A program made the translations under genes and the position numbers. Below, piece by piece: positions 34,597-48,300 of a DNA stretch of 64,000 nt. The number at the start of each line of letters is the position of its first letter. Position 1 is the stretch's first letter. Source of the DNA: Scolanthus callimorphus (Eukaryota > Cnidaria > Anthozoa > Actiniaria > Edwardsiidae); NCBI GenBank assembly GCA_033964015.1, contig CM066917.1, forward strand, positions 30,021,951 through 30,085,950. Direction: 5' to 3'. A model generated the notes under the pieces. That model ran no database searches. It was not told the DNA's origin and saw only the letters and a program-made list of their open reading frames with translations.

Positions 34597-34605
34597 GTTT
34601 ATATA
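34597..34605 (-). promoter_or_regulatory. Candidate TATA box of lectin gene 1
   Basis: TATATAAAC on the minus strand, 98-106 bp upstream of the ATG. If the pyrimidine-AG just before the ATG is a real 5' UTR acceptor, the promoter lies further upstream and this call fails. Confidence 0.3.
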
Positions 34606-37600
34606 TTAGACAACCTGTAAATTAAACATTTATAGTCTTTCTCTAATGATCAAACTATGTAGAAATAACGTAGTGTTGATAGTGTATACAAAGAAGCGCT
34701 CTGATTGGTTCGCTACTAGCAACACAGCAGGTTGATTTGTTTGTTTGCTTGTGCCTGGTAACTGACCAATCAAAGGCGACCGTTCCTATAACATTTTCCC
34801 GCTTCCTACAAAACTCCTTTTGTAAAAACTTCCCAAAAAACAATTATTAACAACAAGTTCGAATCTACCTTATTTCTCTCGTTTCTTTGTCTATTAAAAG
34901 ATTAAAAGAAATCCGAGAAAACCACAAGATGTGCAAGATTTCATTCTTCCATCATTGCCAATATTGTTGATGAGCAACCATGTTGTTTATGTTCACACAT
35001 GAGTAATGATCAGATCTAGGTCGAATAACAGGAAAAATTGAAGAATTGTACATGCAATAGAATAAAATAGCGCCTTTTGTAATGCAGTGCAAAGAATACA
35101 ACAAATAAATTGATTTTGCAAGTCACTGGAGATATTATTAAGTGTAAATTTTCTTTTTGGACAAGGGCACGCAATTACCCGTGCTAATCCTACTAAGCTT
35201 CATACCTTTCATATCAACAAGAATCGGAAACTCACGTTTTATGGTAAAATCCTCGCTAAAGCCAAAATCAAGTATGATTTACAGTCGGGTGTTATCTTAA
35301 TTTTTCAAATTCAAATTATTTAGGGAAAATGAACGAACATTCAATGATGTAATCAAGCAAAATTTGACAGCAATGGCAATGGCCGCCTTGGCGACAAAAT
35401 ATACATTTTTAAATCTCAGAATACTGCAAAATTCTTTTTCGTAAATGATATGGTGAAAGCCATTTATAAATCGTCAATAAAATTTATATGGTGTGCCCCA
35501 TAGTTTTGCTTTTGGTCCATGATCTTTTATGTTCCATGATCTCATAAACCAACGGCATGTCTGGGAACATAATTGCCCACTTTCTATATCAAAACAGAAA
35601 AGGTTTATTAGGTGAATTTCCGAATACAGATCGCAATTAGTTCCATAGTCAATTTAACAACGTTTCATGAGATCTGTCTATAATATCGCGGAAGACTTAA
35701 ACGTATCCCTTGTCAAGTAACGAGACCATTGGAATACTTACAAACTTACCGTATAATTTTGACTAAGGAATACAACCTAGTTTTTACCCGTGGTAAATAA
35801 CGATGAAAAGAAGTTGACTTCACAGTACTTAGACTGATTCCAGGGCAGGTTCTGTAGATACGATGGAAGCCACTGAAGTTCCAGGATATTCTGTATGCTT
35901 CCAGCAAATAGAACTCGCAAACTCTATTAAACGTCCAGTTTTTCTATTCGCGCGCATAAGTCCTCGAGTCCTTTAGATCAATCCTTGAATCAATGTTTCT
36001 TCTGCACCCAGGACCAAGAATCATCCACACAGTGAACTTATCCAAACTCAATTCACGAGGGGCACCGCCCCTGGTACGAGCAGTGCATTTCACGACCAAA
36101 ACGTCCTATGAGCTTTCTTCCACCGTATCCTCAAAACCCAGACCTGAACCCCAAAACCAGCCTTGCCGTTTACGTTGAAAAATAATTTGTACCAACCTGC
36201 AGGATTCACGGCAAACCTTTCGTTCGCCTGCAGTCACAATATCAAAAACTTGGATCCAAATGGCTACCCAGCTAATGGTTTAAGAATCTGAAGTAAGATA
36301 GTTGCTAATGAGCATGCGCAACTTTAGCGGGGACGCCGTGATAAGGTGACGTGGAATTACCTGTGGCCGGACTAGGGTGAACAAATTTAGATTGAATGAC
36401 GTAATCTAGTGACCCTTGACACCCCATCAACCAATCACAGTTCAGAATTTACATCAACAACCGGTTGTTGGTAAATGAAGAGCAAGTGAACTGCCTTGTG
36501 AACCGACATTGTTTTTATCAATAAAGTTTTCAACTTGAGCGCGTTTAAGATACAAATTAGATTTTTGCAGCGGTCTAAGGGGGATTTCTTCAAATCTCTA
36601 ATTGCTTGCAATTCCAGATAAAATCGTTCGGCCTTTCCTGCTCTCGCCTCTCTTCGCAGATGACATCATTGACCGAATTACGGGCACTTTCTCAGAGTTG
36701 CTTACCAAATTTCCCGCGTCGAAAGATCAAGTCACACAAAGATGAAAACTAATCGCATCAAAAAACCCAGCCCTCTGTGTTGATCGAGGTGCTACGGAAC
36801 AGCAAATTCATACGAATATGGGATACAAGATTCTGTAAATAAGCTGTTGCCAAAAGTTATTAGTTTTTCTATTGTAAACACGTCAAATAAAATTATTCCG
36901 ACACCTCTCCAAATAACAACTACTAGGACCTCACGAGGAGGTACTTAAAGAGCCCTAGTCAGCCACTCCTTTGTTATTGTTTTCAGTCGATATCAGACAA
37001 CGAATTACGTGTAGAAATCTTGAAATAGTCTTCTAAACACAAAGTTCTATTATTCATTTATCGAATTCAATCGAAAATATTGCACTACATCCCCTAAAAT
37101 CAGCCGATGGAAATGGACTGCTTTCTCTGTCTCGGTATGTTGCTAGGCTGACAAAATGGAGGCTGACAGAGGCTCTTTAACGTGGTAGTCTCCATTTCAT
37201 TTATCTGTTGATGTACTAGAAATCTTATTTATCCTAAGCATTTATTGCAATGTCTATCGCAAGTGAAGTTTATCTAAAGTAATATTATCGTTTTATCTGC
37301 TGAATTTCGACTGACTAGAAATCTTATAATAAGCACTTACTGCAATGTCTATCGCTAAAGGTAAATCGCACTTAATTTCAAATGGTTAGTTATGAGCTTA
37401 CAAAATTTCCAAGTGAAGCTTATCTATATGGCATCGTCGTTTTATCTGCTGAATTCGGACTATTGATGGACTAGAAATCTTATAATAAGGATTTTTTGTA
37501 AACGTCTATCACCAAAGAAAAATCTTACTGTACAAAGGGATAGTCATGAGCCTACAAAATCTAAGTTTATCTAAAGTAGATGTTTTATTTACTGCATGTG

Positions 37601-38214
37601 GACGTCTGACACTGTTCATGGGACAGTTGTTGTTTGTTATCATAGAATGCCTTCTAATTCGGTAAATCCAAAAAGAAACCTTTTTGGTTTTATTCGCGAA
37701 GCACTCTTGTAAGAGATCCTAACGCTGATACAGCACTGCAGTCTCGAAGGCAAGCCGTATATTAAACTAGCAATCTGTAACGCCCATTAGATATATTGCC
37801 ATTGTTTATTTCTTAGTTTTAATCTTATCAAAGTGTTCCCAATTCTGCATGCATGTTCGAACAGTCATATAGATCGCTTGACTTCAGAGTCCTTGTTGTA
37901 TAACTTTCTCACGACAAGAGTAACTACCAATATTCATATACTAAAAGTGACCTGAGCTGTGGGCGTTTGGAAGAGTAAAATACGAAAAAACCGTTGTGAG
38001 GTTATTGGATTAGAAACTACCCGTCAATGTTTTGACAGTTAAGCGTCCTATCGATTAATATTCAAACACAGGTGCACAATAACCTAAGATGAAAAGTGCA
38101 AAATCTCACAAACAGATAATGATTAGTTTTATGAACAACTACAATTAAAGAAAAAGTTGCCATAATATGCAACTCGGCCAGGTTACATGGTTGCCATAGT
38201 AGCAGATAACCACT
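34606..38214. other. Intergenic, degenerate repeats
   Basis: No exon supported. 36963-37190 is a dispersed repeat whose second copy is at 46500-46725 (CGAATTACG, TAGAAAT, AATTCAATCGAAAATATT, TTGCTAGGCTGACAAAA). 37217-37600 holds about three degenerate units of GACTAGAAATCTTATAATAA and GTTTTATCTGCTGAATT. Confidence 0.5.
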
Positions 38215-38658
38215 GTTACCAAGGTAACTTTAGATAACGAATGTTGATAAGTAAGCTTTAGATAACGGCTGTTGTTAAGGTAACTTCAGATAATGGATGA
38301 TTGCTAAGGTAATGTAAGATAACAGCTGTTGCTAAGGTAACGTATGATAACGACCGTTGATAAGTAAGCTTTAGACAACGGCCGTTGCTAAGGTAATTTC
38401 AGATAATAGATGTTGCTAAGGTAATATGAGATAACAGCTGTTGCTAAGGTAACGTATGATAACGAACGTTGCCAAGGAAACGCAAGATAACAGTTGTTGC
38501 TAAGGTAACGTATGATAACGGATATTGCTAAGGTAAAGTAAGTTAAGAGCTGTTGCTAAGGTAACGTATTATAACGGTCGTTGCTAAGGTAACGTTAGAT
38601 AACGACTGTTACTGAGGCTAAGTTGGTAACCTTTAGGGCGGTATGTTACCAAGGTAAC
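38215..38658. repeat. 28-bp tandem array of X-box-like palindromes, ~16 units
   Basis: Units carry GTTGCTAAGGTAAC or close variants (GTTACCAAGGTAAC, GTTGCCAAGGAAAC, GTTGTTAAGGTAAC) followed by TATGATAACG-type spacers. The motif is 6+2+6 inverted, which is the form of the RFX X-box GTNRCC-N2-RGYAAC. The array lies between the divergent lectin genes 1 and 2, 3.7 kb from the start of gene 1. Confidence 0.85.
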
Positions 38659-39117
38659 TAAGTTGTTGTTTTGAATGATCTGCCTTGTTATCGTATTACT
38701 TTTCCAACTGTCAAATTTACATTACTTGCAAAAAGAGTCGGACAAAAATAATCGTCTGAAATTACTGTTCCGGATCTAACATTCGAGAAGTGACTCTCCA
38801 AGCCACCTATTATTATAAGACGACTAACCGGAAGTGATAAAGAAATTTCGATCGGAATTACACGTGGAATGAACTTTATTACAGGTGCAACAGGGCATTA
38901 TATTCGCATATCGACTCAAGCGCGCTTATTGGTCGAGACGTTCGTCATATTTTGCGATATTCACCTATAGGTGAAAAATCATGACATTGGAAGCATTGGG
39001 GATCGCGCGCGTTCCTTTAATATTACGAGAAAAAATACCTAAATACGATATTTTTGTCGAAAACCAAAAGATACTTGACAGACTTGAGTAATTATACTAC
39101 AAGTATAGTTCTTGTTC

Positions 39118-39460
39118 TGAATTGCTCACAATAAGAATGTTAGTGGTGATTTTTAAACAACGAATGGTTGTGGTGATTTTAAAGGCAATCTTTAACTAGA
39201 TGCTTATTTCTAGCTGGCTTTAAAAAAAATATTCCTCTATTTCTCAGATCGTATAAATGCGGCTACACAATTCATCTCTTGCTCACAATAAGAATATTAG
39301 TGGTCATTTTGGAAGAATATTAGTGGTCATTTTTAGAAGGCAATCTTCAACTGACCATTTTCTACCAGGCTTCCAAATTTTATTCATCTAATTCTCAGAT
39401 CGCATAAATACGGCTACGAAATGCCATTCATCTATTGCTCACGTCGCGTAAATACAGCCA
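39118..39460. repeat. Degenerate ~160-bp tandem repeat
   Basis: About two and a half units with TTGCTCACAATAAGAAT, TTAGTGGT, AAGGCAATCTT and CAGATCG(T/C)ATAAAT, then CGGCTAC. Confidence 0.7.
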
Positions 39461-42400
39461 CTTGCTTGTTTCTTCACGGTTGAATGTTTGACTCCAAAAC
39501 CATAAAGCAGGTTTCTAGCGGGTAGGTCACACTCCACGGTAAACAGAAAAAACAACAACTCAAAAAATCTAGAACACGGAAAACGCCTGGCAAGATTGTA
39601 AGGTCAAAACCTCTTCAACCTATATCACTCTTCTGGCTTGAACCCTCAACCTCTGGCTAAGCAATAGCCTAACCTGTAACGGGGTGATCTCTTAGAGCTT
39701 ATATTTCTTAGGGTCATAGATTAGAACTATAATAAACGGAATTACCGCTCAACTCAAACAGACACGACTCTGGCCTACTATAAAAAGGCCGCAGATTACA
39801 CATTTAGAATATGATAAAGAAAGTGCGAGTAGGAATTAGAATGCTGTCATAATAACCTATTGAGTGAGGTGCTTGTTTGAGGTCATACGTCAAGGGGAAC
39901 AGACGTGTCATGGCGCTTGCTTCCCACTACCACTACACATTCCCGTACCTTAAGTCTTATCGTCAAATAAATACTTGCAAATAAAACTTACGTGGTCGAA
40001 TAATCTGACACGAACTCCCAACTCCAATATTCTATGATTGTGGCGGCATCCTTAATCAAATGTAATAATTATATGCGGTTTACTACAGGACGCGCTTTTC
40101 TTCTGCGCCCTATAATGACTGTCCCAATGATTCTTTTGTTCCCTTTGCTATTCAATACCGGCTTCCCAAAATCCCTTGCGCAGGCCACCTGTTGGTTTCG
40201 CTCCTTCTACCCTCTGCCGAGGATGTGATTGGACTGCGCTGCTTGTTTGGGTCAATTTCTACTTAGTTGCGTTAATAATTCAAGAGGCATTTTGAAAGCC
40301 GCATTAGATCGCGACCCTTCTTCTTTTAAAGCAAAGTTGTACTTGATCTCAAAGCGATCGCAGCATCTTAGTGCAAGTTTACCATCGTTGATCAGAACTA
40401 TCTTTGATCAGGAATTGCATTTAACGTCCGTATACATAGACTCCTTTTACGCTACGATGCTAGTTTATTTCTATCTTACTGTCCTTCGGAAATTCACCAC
40501 TGTGTGTAGCACCGTCGTCATCGATTTTTCATTTCATTTTCCCAGTTACAGAAAAGAAAGATTTTGTATGTGGAGATAATTGTACAAAGTACAAACTATA
40601 TGAGGGAAACCCTTTTTTCAGTAAGGCCCGGCTTCTGAGCCCCTAAGATCTGAAATACCCACCCCAACTAATACCCATAACGGCTACAAGGTACGATCAG
40701 ACTAATCTACTACTACCACATGCCTGGGAAAGACTGAGCGGTATAATAGATTTGAAACTACAACGACTAACGTACAACAACAAATGATTATCGACACGGG
40801 CCGGAGCCGATGAGCACAAAAACAATAGAAAGCCAAGCGTGCCTGTGACTGGGCGTATTTCCAACCGAAAAATATTCATCCAACCGGAGAGGATCATTTT
40901 ATCGTGCCAAGAATTTGAAATTGTAGGTATGGTAGGCTCTTCAGCGCCTCTTTCGCAGGGTTGACCTTTACGGGGCGGCTTTCACGGAGGCGCAGGACCA
41001 TCGAGTTAATGTACAGGAACTATCTAACTTTGTTTTGAGAAATCTCGCAGGATGTTTACTGGAGGAACGCAGTAATCTGTAAAAGAGAGAGGACAGGGGG
41101 GCGGGGGTTAGCCTAATCTATGTGCCGTATAGTTTAAGGTGCTAAAACCAATATTGAGAAGACAAGACAACAAGACCATTGTCTTGTCCTGTTTATGTCT
41201 GGCCTAAGGGTGGTTACCTCCCAAATAAGACCCCGTCCACGTTTTTTTTGCGCGTGTGTAACGCATGCGAAGTGAGAGTCCGCGAAGGAATCTGACGTCA
41301 TCGTTTTCGGAAAGTTCTATTTCCATGCGTCCACACGAATACTCTACGGTATCGTTTAAAAAAACAATCAACTTCAAATTTTTGAGCAAATTCGCAAAAT
41401 ATCATTTCGAACACAACTAAGGCTCCAGAGAAAGTTCCTGATGGCGAATTTTTGACCATATTAGCGAGATGCTGTCCGCGTAAGACAACAATTTACGTCG
41501 CGGATAGCGTCTGGTAAAATTCTAAAGTTCTCAAAAAGTTCTCGAAAATTTGACGTTTGCGTCGATGTTCATTATGGAAAATCAAAAGCACTTCCTGGAA
41601 TCAAATTTGGCAAACAAGTAGTTGTATACCTTGGGATGAATTTTGCGGCAAGAGATTTCGCTAGCCTATTTCAAAAGCCAGTAAATATATAATAATCAGA
41701 AAGTAAGTGAAAACATTTTAATTTTAAAGGCAAAAAAAGTCGCCTGGAATATCTTGAAATCGGTCGGTGAATTTTCTCTAAACTTCGTATACGTATAGAC
41801 AATTACCTAAGGATTAGCGCTTGGTGTGTCATTTTAAAAGTTTAGATCGAATTTCACGTGGAACGTTTGCTAATTAAAAAACAGTGACCCCCCTGTTTCG
41901 TTGCTATGGAAACTCTGATGACAATAAATCGTGCATCATCTTGAACTTTGATCTTTCTACAGCAAATGGTCTACAGCAAATTTCAAATTCATAGGTAAGT
42001 ATATTTCAGAATTGTGGTCGCTCAAAGTTGAGAGTCCAAGAAAAACTGTAGGCAGCCTCCTTAACACCTTAGTTTCGAATCTATTCTTTCCGCGCGCCAT
42101 CTTCGTAAGCTCACTTCTAATTGGCTAGATCATGTTTCGTCGTGACAGCCATGAAATGGCGAATTTAAAGACGAGCATTGTTTCTATAGCAACTACTCCC
42201 TTTGACAGTAAAAAACATAAACTCTGACGATCTTCAGTTACATAACTCATATTATGTATGAGTGTCTGTATAATTCCTGTTCAAGAACTCATATTTATAA
42301 ATGAGTTCTATAACAGTTCTGCATTTGCAGAACCGGCTCTTCGACTAGTCGATCTTTGAAAAAGTTTTCGACATGACAACTACTGTCCTAATCACAAAAC

Positions 42401-45315
42401 CCAAAGTGTCCTGATTGCACACAAATGTACAGCTTCAAAGCGTAAGTTTATACTATTCTGAAAGCCAAGGATATTCTAGACAGTAGCTATGAAATGAGGC
42501 AGATACGAGTTAGGACGGAAAACATGTCATACCAGTTTCAAATGAGGATGGATGGGGATCACTAAAGTTAAGTAAGAAAGAAAAAAAGAAATGGTATTCT
42601 CCTCGTCGCGTGGAACTCAAGGCGATCAAAGGTACACGACCGCTAGAGAAGGAGCGGTTGGGGGACTGAAGGTGACTCACTCGAAATGCCTTTGCGCGCT
42701 CATCTGTGTCCAGGGAGACAATCCTTCTCTTGCATCTACCTTGAATAGGGGTAGACGGGAAAGCAGTCGGGGCCTCGGTTTGTTGTCTCATACGAAAGAC
42801 TAAACACAGTAGAACTAAGTTCAACCCACTATATGAACCAATCTGGATCACGTTTCGACCAGAAAGAAAATTTCCTCTGGACAACAGCGGTGAGAGACCC
42901 AGCACCGTAACAGTGACCCAACCATGTTCCAATGCTGAGTAAGTTGGTAACATGCTCTTTCTTGGGCCCTTCATCCAGATCTGTCTCTAATCCTTCTTAC
43001 AATTATCAGCAACCTTATTAAAAGAGAAGGGCAAGCAAACAACAATAAAATGGTGAATGTTTTGTTTCACAGCTCAGCTCAGCGAAGTGCAATAAGTTTT
43101 TAAACGGATGATAAACCATGAAGCGTCCCGAAGTGCGAGCTTGATCACCCCGTGATCAGTAAACCGAAGATACCCTTCAATGGGCGTTTAATCAATCGCC
43201 ACTAAAAGTCCATGGGATTTCACGTACTTCTGTATGATGAGCATTCTCTAAGCCTTCCATTCATCAAGATGCCGAAACAGGAAAGAAGCGCAACTTACTT
43301 TACTTAAGCCTCTGGTTTATGCGGTTTCAATGTTTAGTCAAAGATATGTCAAAGGAAGAACTCCTAATAAGACCCTGTGAATGTTTTAGACAAAATGATC
43401 AAATTAAGGAAGAAGATAGTGCAACTGAAAGGAAAACGGTCGCCTTTTGAAGTTCTTGGAAGAGAACGAAAAACTAGAGGAACCGAAGTGATAGCAAGAG
43501 TGCACAACAAGTTTGCTTGCTTCAGACGTTTACAGACTGTAAATATAAATTATACGGTTTTATTTTGGTTGAAATCTTCAGATCAGGTTGACCAATTCAG
43601 TGTATAGGTGAAACAGAGTAGCAACCTGCTTGGTTTGACAGGTCGCTGCGTGAAACTTAAAACACCGGAATATTTGTAATCAACCAGATTCATCGAGCCA
43701 GTCGAGGGAATGGTATCGGACGACAGGAGCTGTGGATAGAAAGCGAAGGAGTTTTACTGTACTGCAGTTAAGGTATGGGTCAGTCAATCGTGAAATCACG
43801 AATAACAAAAAGGTAAACCACGGATGGATATGGGATTTGTGAGGTTTTCATCTAGTGTGTCGCTAATTGTGGGGTCACATTGACCCGAGGGTTTGATCTT
43901 TTCTCGAACACTCAACTCGCACTGTGATTGGCTGAAATCGTTCGGATCACGGTCAAACGTGTGGCTCTAGGTTGGTTTCACTAGGCAATTCACGAGAGGT
44001 GAGTTTTATTATTAAATAGTTATCCACTTATATCATTATTACCCAAGAGTCACAACGGATCATCACATAGCTATTGTTGGTGTTTCCACTCAGTCGCTTC
44101 TCGCGCTCCGATTGGTCGGCTCCAAAACAAGCAAGCTTAGTTTACATTACGTCATACAACATTAAATGTGATCACTTGTAATGCCACGTAAGACAAGCAA
44201 AGTGGATTGGCTGTCGGTGTTGCGCAGTCGCACTAACAAAGGCTTGTGCATATTGAAACATTTGTGCTACCGGGTCCGGTCATACCGCCTCTGTGAATCA
44301 AAACGAGTGACAACCGGGAATTGAATCGTTGTCACAGGTTTGTTCTATACTACGATAACACTTGGCAATTGATTTATGTGTGGATTTAGCGGGAGTTGGA
44401 TTGGGTGAAATCGCTAAAGGAATCATTACGGTAAAAAGTTCATTCCTATCGGAGGACAAACAACTTCGCTTCAATGATCACCACACGATCTCTGTTTCTG
44501 GTGATCTTTCGCTTTGGTCTTACACAGAACAACTATAGGATGGCAATTTGATGTTTGTTTCAAGCAAATACGTCCGAGGATAATCCAAAGCGCTCATTCC
44601 TGTACTTGTTTGCTTGGAGCATTTATGTTATTGATGTTTCTTTGAATTTTTCCAATCTAACCATAGAAATGACGCCATTTATAGGGTAGAAAATCCTAGT
44701 GTAGACGATCCCTTAAGAAGATAACAAGACTGTATATAACTATCTAACTAATTATTATAACTCTATTATAACTATATAACTATAGTGCAATCTTTGCTCT
44801 AAATCTTTGCTTTATACCAAAATTGTTTGTGCTGACCTGATAATAGGACGACTAGAAGACAACATTAAAAGCAGGCTCCTTAGTAAACGAAGGATTCTTT
44901 GAAAAAGGGGAGGCACCGAAACACTAATGCACCTAACACATTCATAGATAAAACTTTGAAATTACCTAGTGATTGCTCGTTTCGAAAACAGAAGATAACT
45001 TTTTTCAGCAGTTCTATATGAACTCCGAGACAAAGGACTGACCAAAATAGAGGTCTGACAAGTTTTAGACTGGAAGCTAACCTTAAAACTTTGCAAAAAG
45101 TAAATTAATGCAAGTGTTTTAATTATCTTACACTTTAGCGCTTGAAACAATATATAATTTCCTCAATGAGAGTGAATAATTTTCTAGAGAAATTCTGTGA
45201 GAATTTGTGTGCTATCAGGTGTATTACAACTTAGCAATAATTAATAAGGTAACTATTGATTGTATTTTTGACTTGATTTCATACTTTCACAACTTGTTTC
45301 TGCTTTTTATAGGGC
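39461..45315. other. Intergenic, no gene seen
   Basis: Only a SINE-like block (42520-42970), a single X-box-like site near 41900 (GTTGCTATGGAAAC), a GTCCAC...GTCCACACG pair near 41236-41337 typical of MITE ends and a CTCATATTTATAAATGAG palindrome near 42286 were seen. Confidence 0.4.
42520..42970 (-). mobile_element. tRNA-derived SINE, copy 1
   Basis: The minus-strand head reads TTGGGTCACTGTTACGG, then CTGGGTCTCTCACCGCTG and CAGAGGAAA, followed by GTGATCCAGATTGGTTCATA and TCTTTCGTATGAGA. These blocks recur in order in the copy at 61335-61515. Pol III B-box residues are eroded here. Confidence 0.55.
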
Positions 45316-48300
45316 ATGGGGCAGTTAGAGGGCGTTCACTGCCTTCTAACTTTATTTTTAGGAGCAGTTTTCCTGCATACCGCGGTAAGTGATAGACAAT
45401 TTTTAAGGGCGGCAAACATCAGGTTATGTTTTATTAATAGACGAACAACCTGGCAACAATGACAGGCAGCTCGTCCAAACGCTTCAGAGAACCTTTTGAA
45501 ATATTATCCACATCATTCAAACAAAGGAAAATATCAAAAATCGACTTATGGAAGTTTTTTCTTATCTATTTATTCCTTATCTAAATGAGATTACAGTTCA
45601 TTTCAAGTTAATCGGCAATATAAGTGTTATTTCTTAACATAACGTTGGCAATGTTTACAAATCTGATTATTTAATATAGATATGAAGCAGTTTAACACAG
45701 GTTTGGAAATAACTATTCCCATCCGATTGATGATTATATTTCTTTCATCGTTTTGTTTAACTGTCAAATTTTAAATTGTTTACATGCATATGAAAATAGC
45801 GAACCTGACCTTTTTCGTACAACGAAAAGAAAAACTGTGACGGTTTGTTCATCAAAATTTATATTATTCTTGCACGCAGGAAATAATAAAACAGCAATGC
45901 GAAACATAATTGAATTCTAAAGACCATATTTATTTTTTCGGGATCTAAAATGTCTCGACTTTAAGGAGTCGCCTGACGTAAACAATTCAGCAGGTTACAC
46001 CTGTTAAAAACCTGGTAAAGTTTCAGTAGAATTTCTCCCGCAATGTGCCACACACTGACCACTTTCTCGTGTGAATTCCCTGTCAGAGAGGGGCATTAGC
46101 GCGTATACTCGAATTTATTTTGCTTTTATACGCAGATCATGGGCAGAGAATGAAAAAAAAACCTATGTTATATGTTAAAGAATGTTATATTCTACCACTG
46201 AGGGGTGTGAAACGGAGCTATTTCATTTAATAAATAAAACACGCTTTTTTAAGTCTCAAGACCTCGGAATTTACGTTTCATAAAACTGCTGTGAAGTGTC
46301 TATATACTCTATTTGATACTACCGTATCATAATAATTTCGCGTTCTCCGTTGAAAACAAGAGAAAACAAAACAAATCAAAACAAAAACTAAAACGAGCAC
46401 ATACTTAACTACTGAAGAAAAGAGATCATAAACTAAGAATAGTAAAATAGAGTCCAGGAAAGATAGGCTGGACCTGACTGAGTCAGTCGCCTGGAATTCG
46501 CTTCTTCGAAACTCGTTCGTTATTGTTTGTATTCGATATAAGAAGACGAATTACGCGTAGAAATTTTCGAAATACCATCTACAAAGTTTTATGATCCTAT
46601 TAATAAAATTCAATCGAAAATATTACCCTACATCTGATAAATTACCCGATGAAAATGCCGTATACTTTCTCCGCCGGAATCTTTATATTGCTAGGCTGAC
46701 AAAAAGTGGCCGAGGCGTTTTAACGCTTGCTTTTTCTTCTTCACAGTGGTCACAGTATAATGACCAACAAAGAATTTTGCCTGATTGGCCAAAGATCGGC
46801 GACAGAATCACGCAGCCTTTCCTGGATCAACTCATGGTCAGTCAGCTCCTAGAGCAGAACCTGACACTTGGGTTTTTCCTGAAAGGTCTCAACGGTCCCC
46901 CAGGGCCTGTTGGTCCCCCTGGTAGCCCTGGGACACCTGGCCCCCCCGGCATGGCAGGACCTCCAGGTGCCCCGGGACATGTTGGAGAAGATGGGGCCCC
47001 CGGTTCTCCGGGAGCACCAGGACCTCCGGGAGCCGCAGGCGCTCCTGGAATGCCTGGTGACAAAGGAGAGCCAGGAATGCAAGGAGCACCTGGTGCGGCC
47101 GGTCTACCCGGAGCTCCCGGTCTTCCTGGTCCACCTGGTCCAGAAGGAACACCTGGTCCAGAAGCTATTATGCCGGTAAGCTTGGCTCAGATTCAGTTTG
47201 TAACTATTTAACGACAATTACTCGCCTTGAATTGCACATCTTGAAGCCTTTTGGACATGTTCACAAAGTTCAGGCTACAGTGGAAAAATTCGACAAGCCT
47301 ACAATTCGACGTGAAACAGAACCCGAGAGCCGCGAAATAAAGGAAAACAAGTGGCCATCATAGTAGCGACATTTGCATTAGGAACGCTTCACTACTTTAC
47401 TTTACCTAAAGCAAGGTCGAGCCATATTCGTATCGCGCCAAATGACAATTTTTGAGTTAGTTTCAGCTATTGTCTCGAGCTCATTTGAAACGCCGCGCCA
47501 AATTACAATGTTTAAACCTTCCTACTCTCTTGAAATCGGGGATGAGATCATTTTCTTTCGCTACACTGTAGAAATGTTACGTGAAACATCGTGGCAGCAT
47601 CGCATCGAAATCTGAAACAATAGAACGTTTTGGATTCTCAAGTGTCTTGGGGCAGCGTCGCAACTTTCTCAAACTGTCGTTGCCTTTTGGACGGCACTTT
47701 AAATAAAAACCCTACCCGGAGAACTTATTACGAACCCAAACCCTAACCAGTGCGCTTTTAATTAAACTGAAAATAGGAAGTGAATAAAACATATTATTGG
47801 TATGACTAGTTTTACGGGAAAACTAGGTGGTCTGCGTCGGCGGAGACGTGAACATGAACAACAACAACCAAAGGTTGAGATTTATGTTAAACGCCGTGAA
47901 AAAATGGTGTTTTGCTGACGTTTCGAGCGTTAGCCTTTCGTCGGAGCAAAGACGAAGGGCTAACGCTCGAAACGTCAGCAAAACACCATTTTTTCACGGC
48001 GTTTAACATAAATCTCAACCTTTGGTTGTTGTTGTTTATCATCAAAACATATTATTAGTTTCATTTTATGAAACGCGGATTGGAGGCATATGCGTTGTCC
48101 GGTCGTTTGGGTGAAGCACACACTTCTTTATTTTTTGGTCCAACCGCGCTGTGCTAAACTCGTTCGTGTTGATCTTATTGGTTGTTTTGTTTCACAGAAC
48201 TTCACCGTAATCTGCGAAGGAGAGAAAGGATGGATACAGTGCAAACAATACGAATTAATTAAAATCACAAGGTCATTCTGGGGGCGCGACGATCACGTGA

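Noticed and set aside
38215..38658. CRISPR-like regular array
   Set aside because: Repeats and spacers are both degenerate, the period is only 28 bp, and the context is eukaryotic.
40229..40579. 116-codon plus-strand ORF
   Set aside because: No family resemblance, no neighbouring exons, and a composition typical of chance ORFs.
42510..42974. 154-codon minus-strand ORF
   Set aside because: It coincides with a tRNA-derived SINE whose second copy at 61335-61515 does not keep the frame.
46842..47179. Antisense and off-frame ORFs over the lectin gene 2 collagen exon
   Set aside because: Shadow frames of the Gly-X-Y repeat, including an apparent antisense collagen produced by GGN/CCN symmetry.
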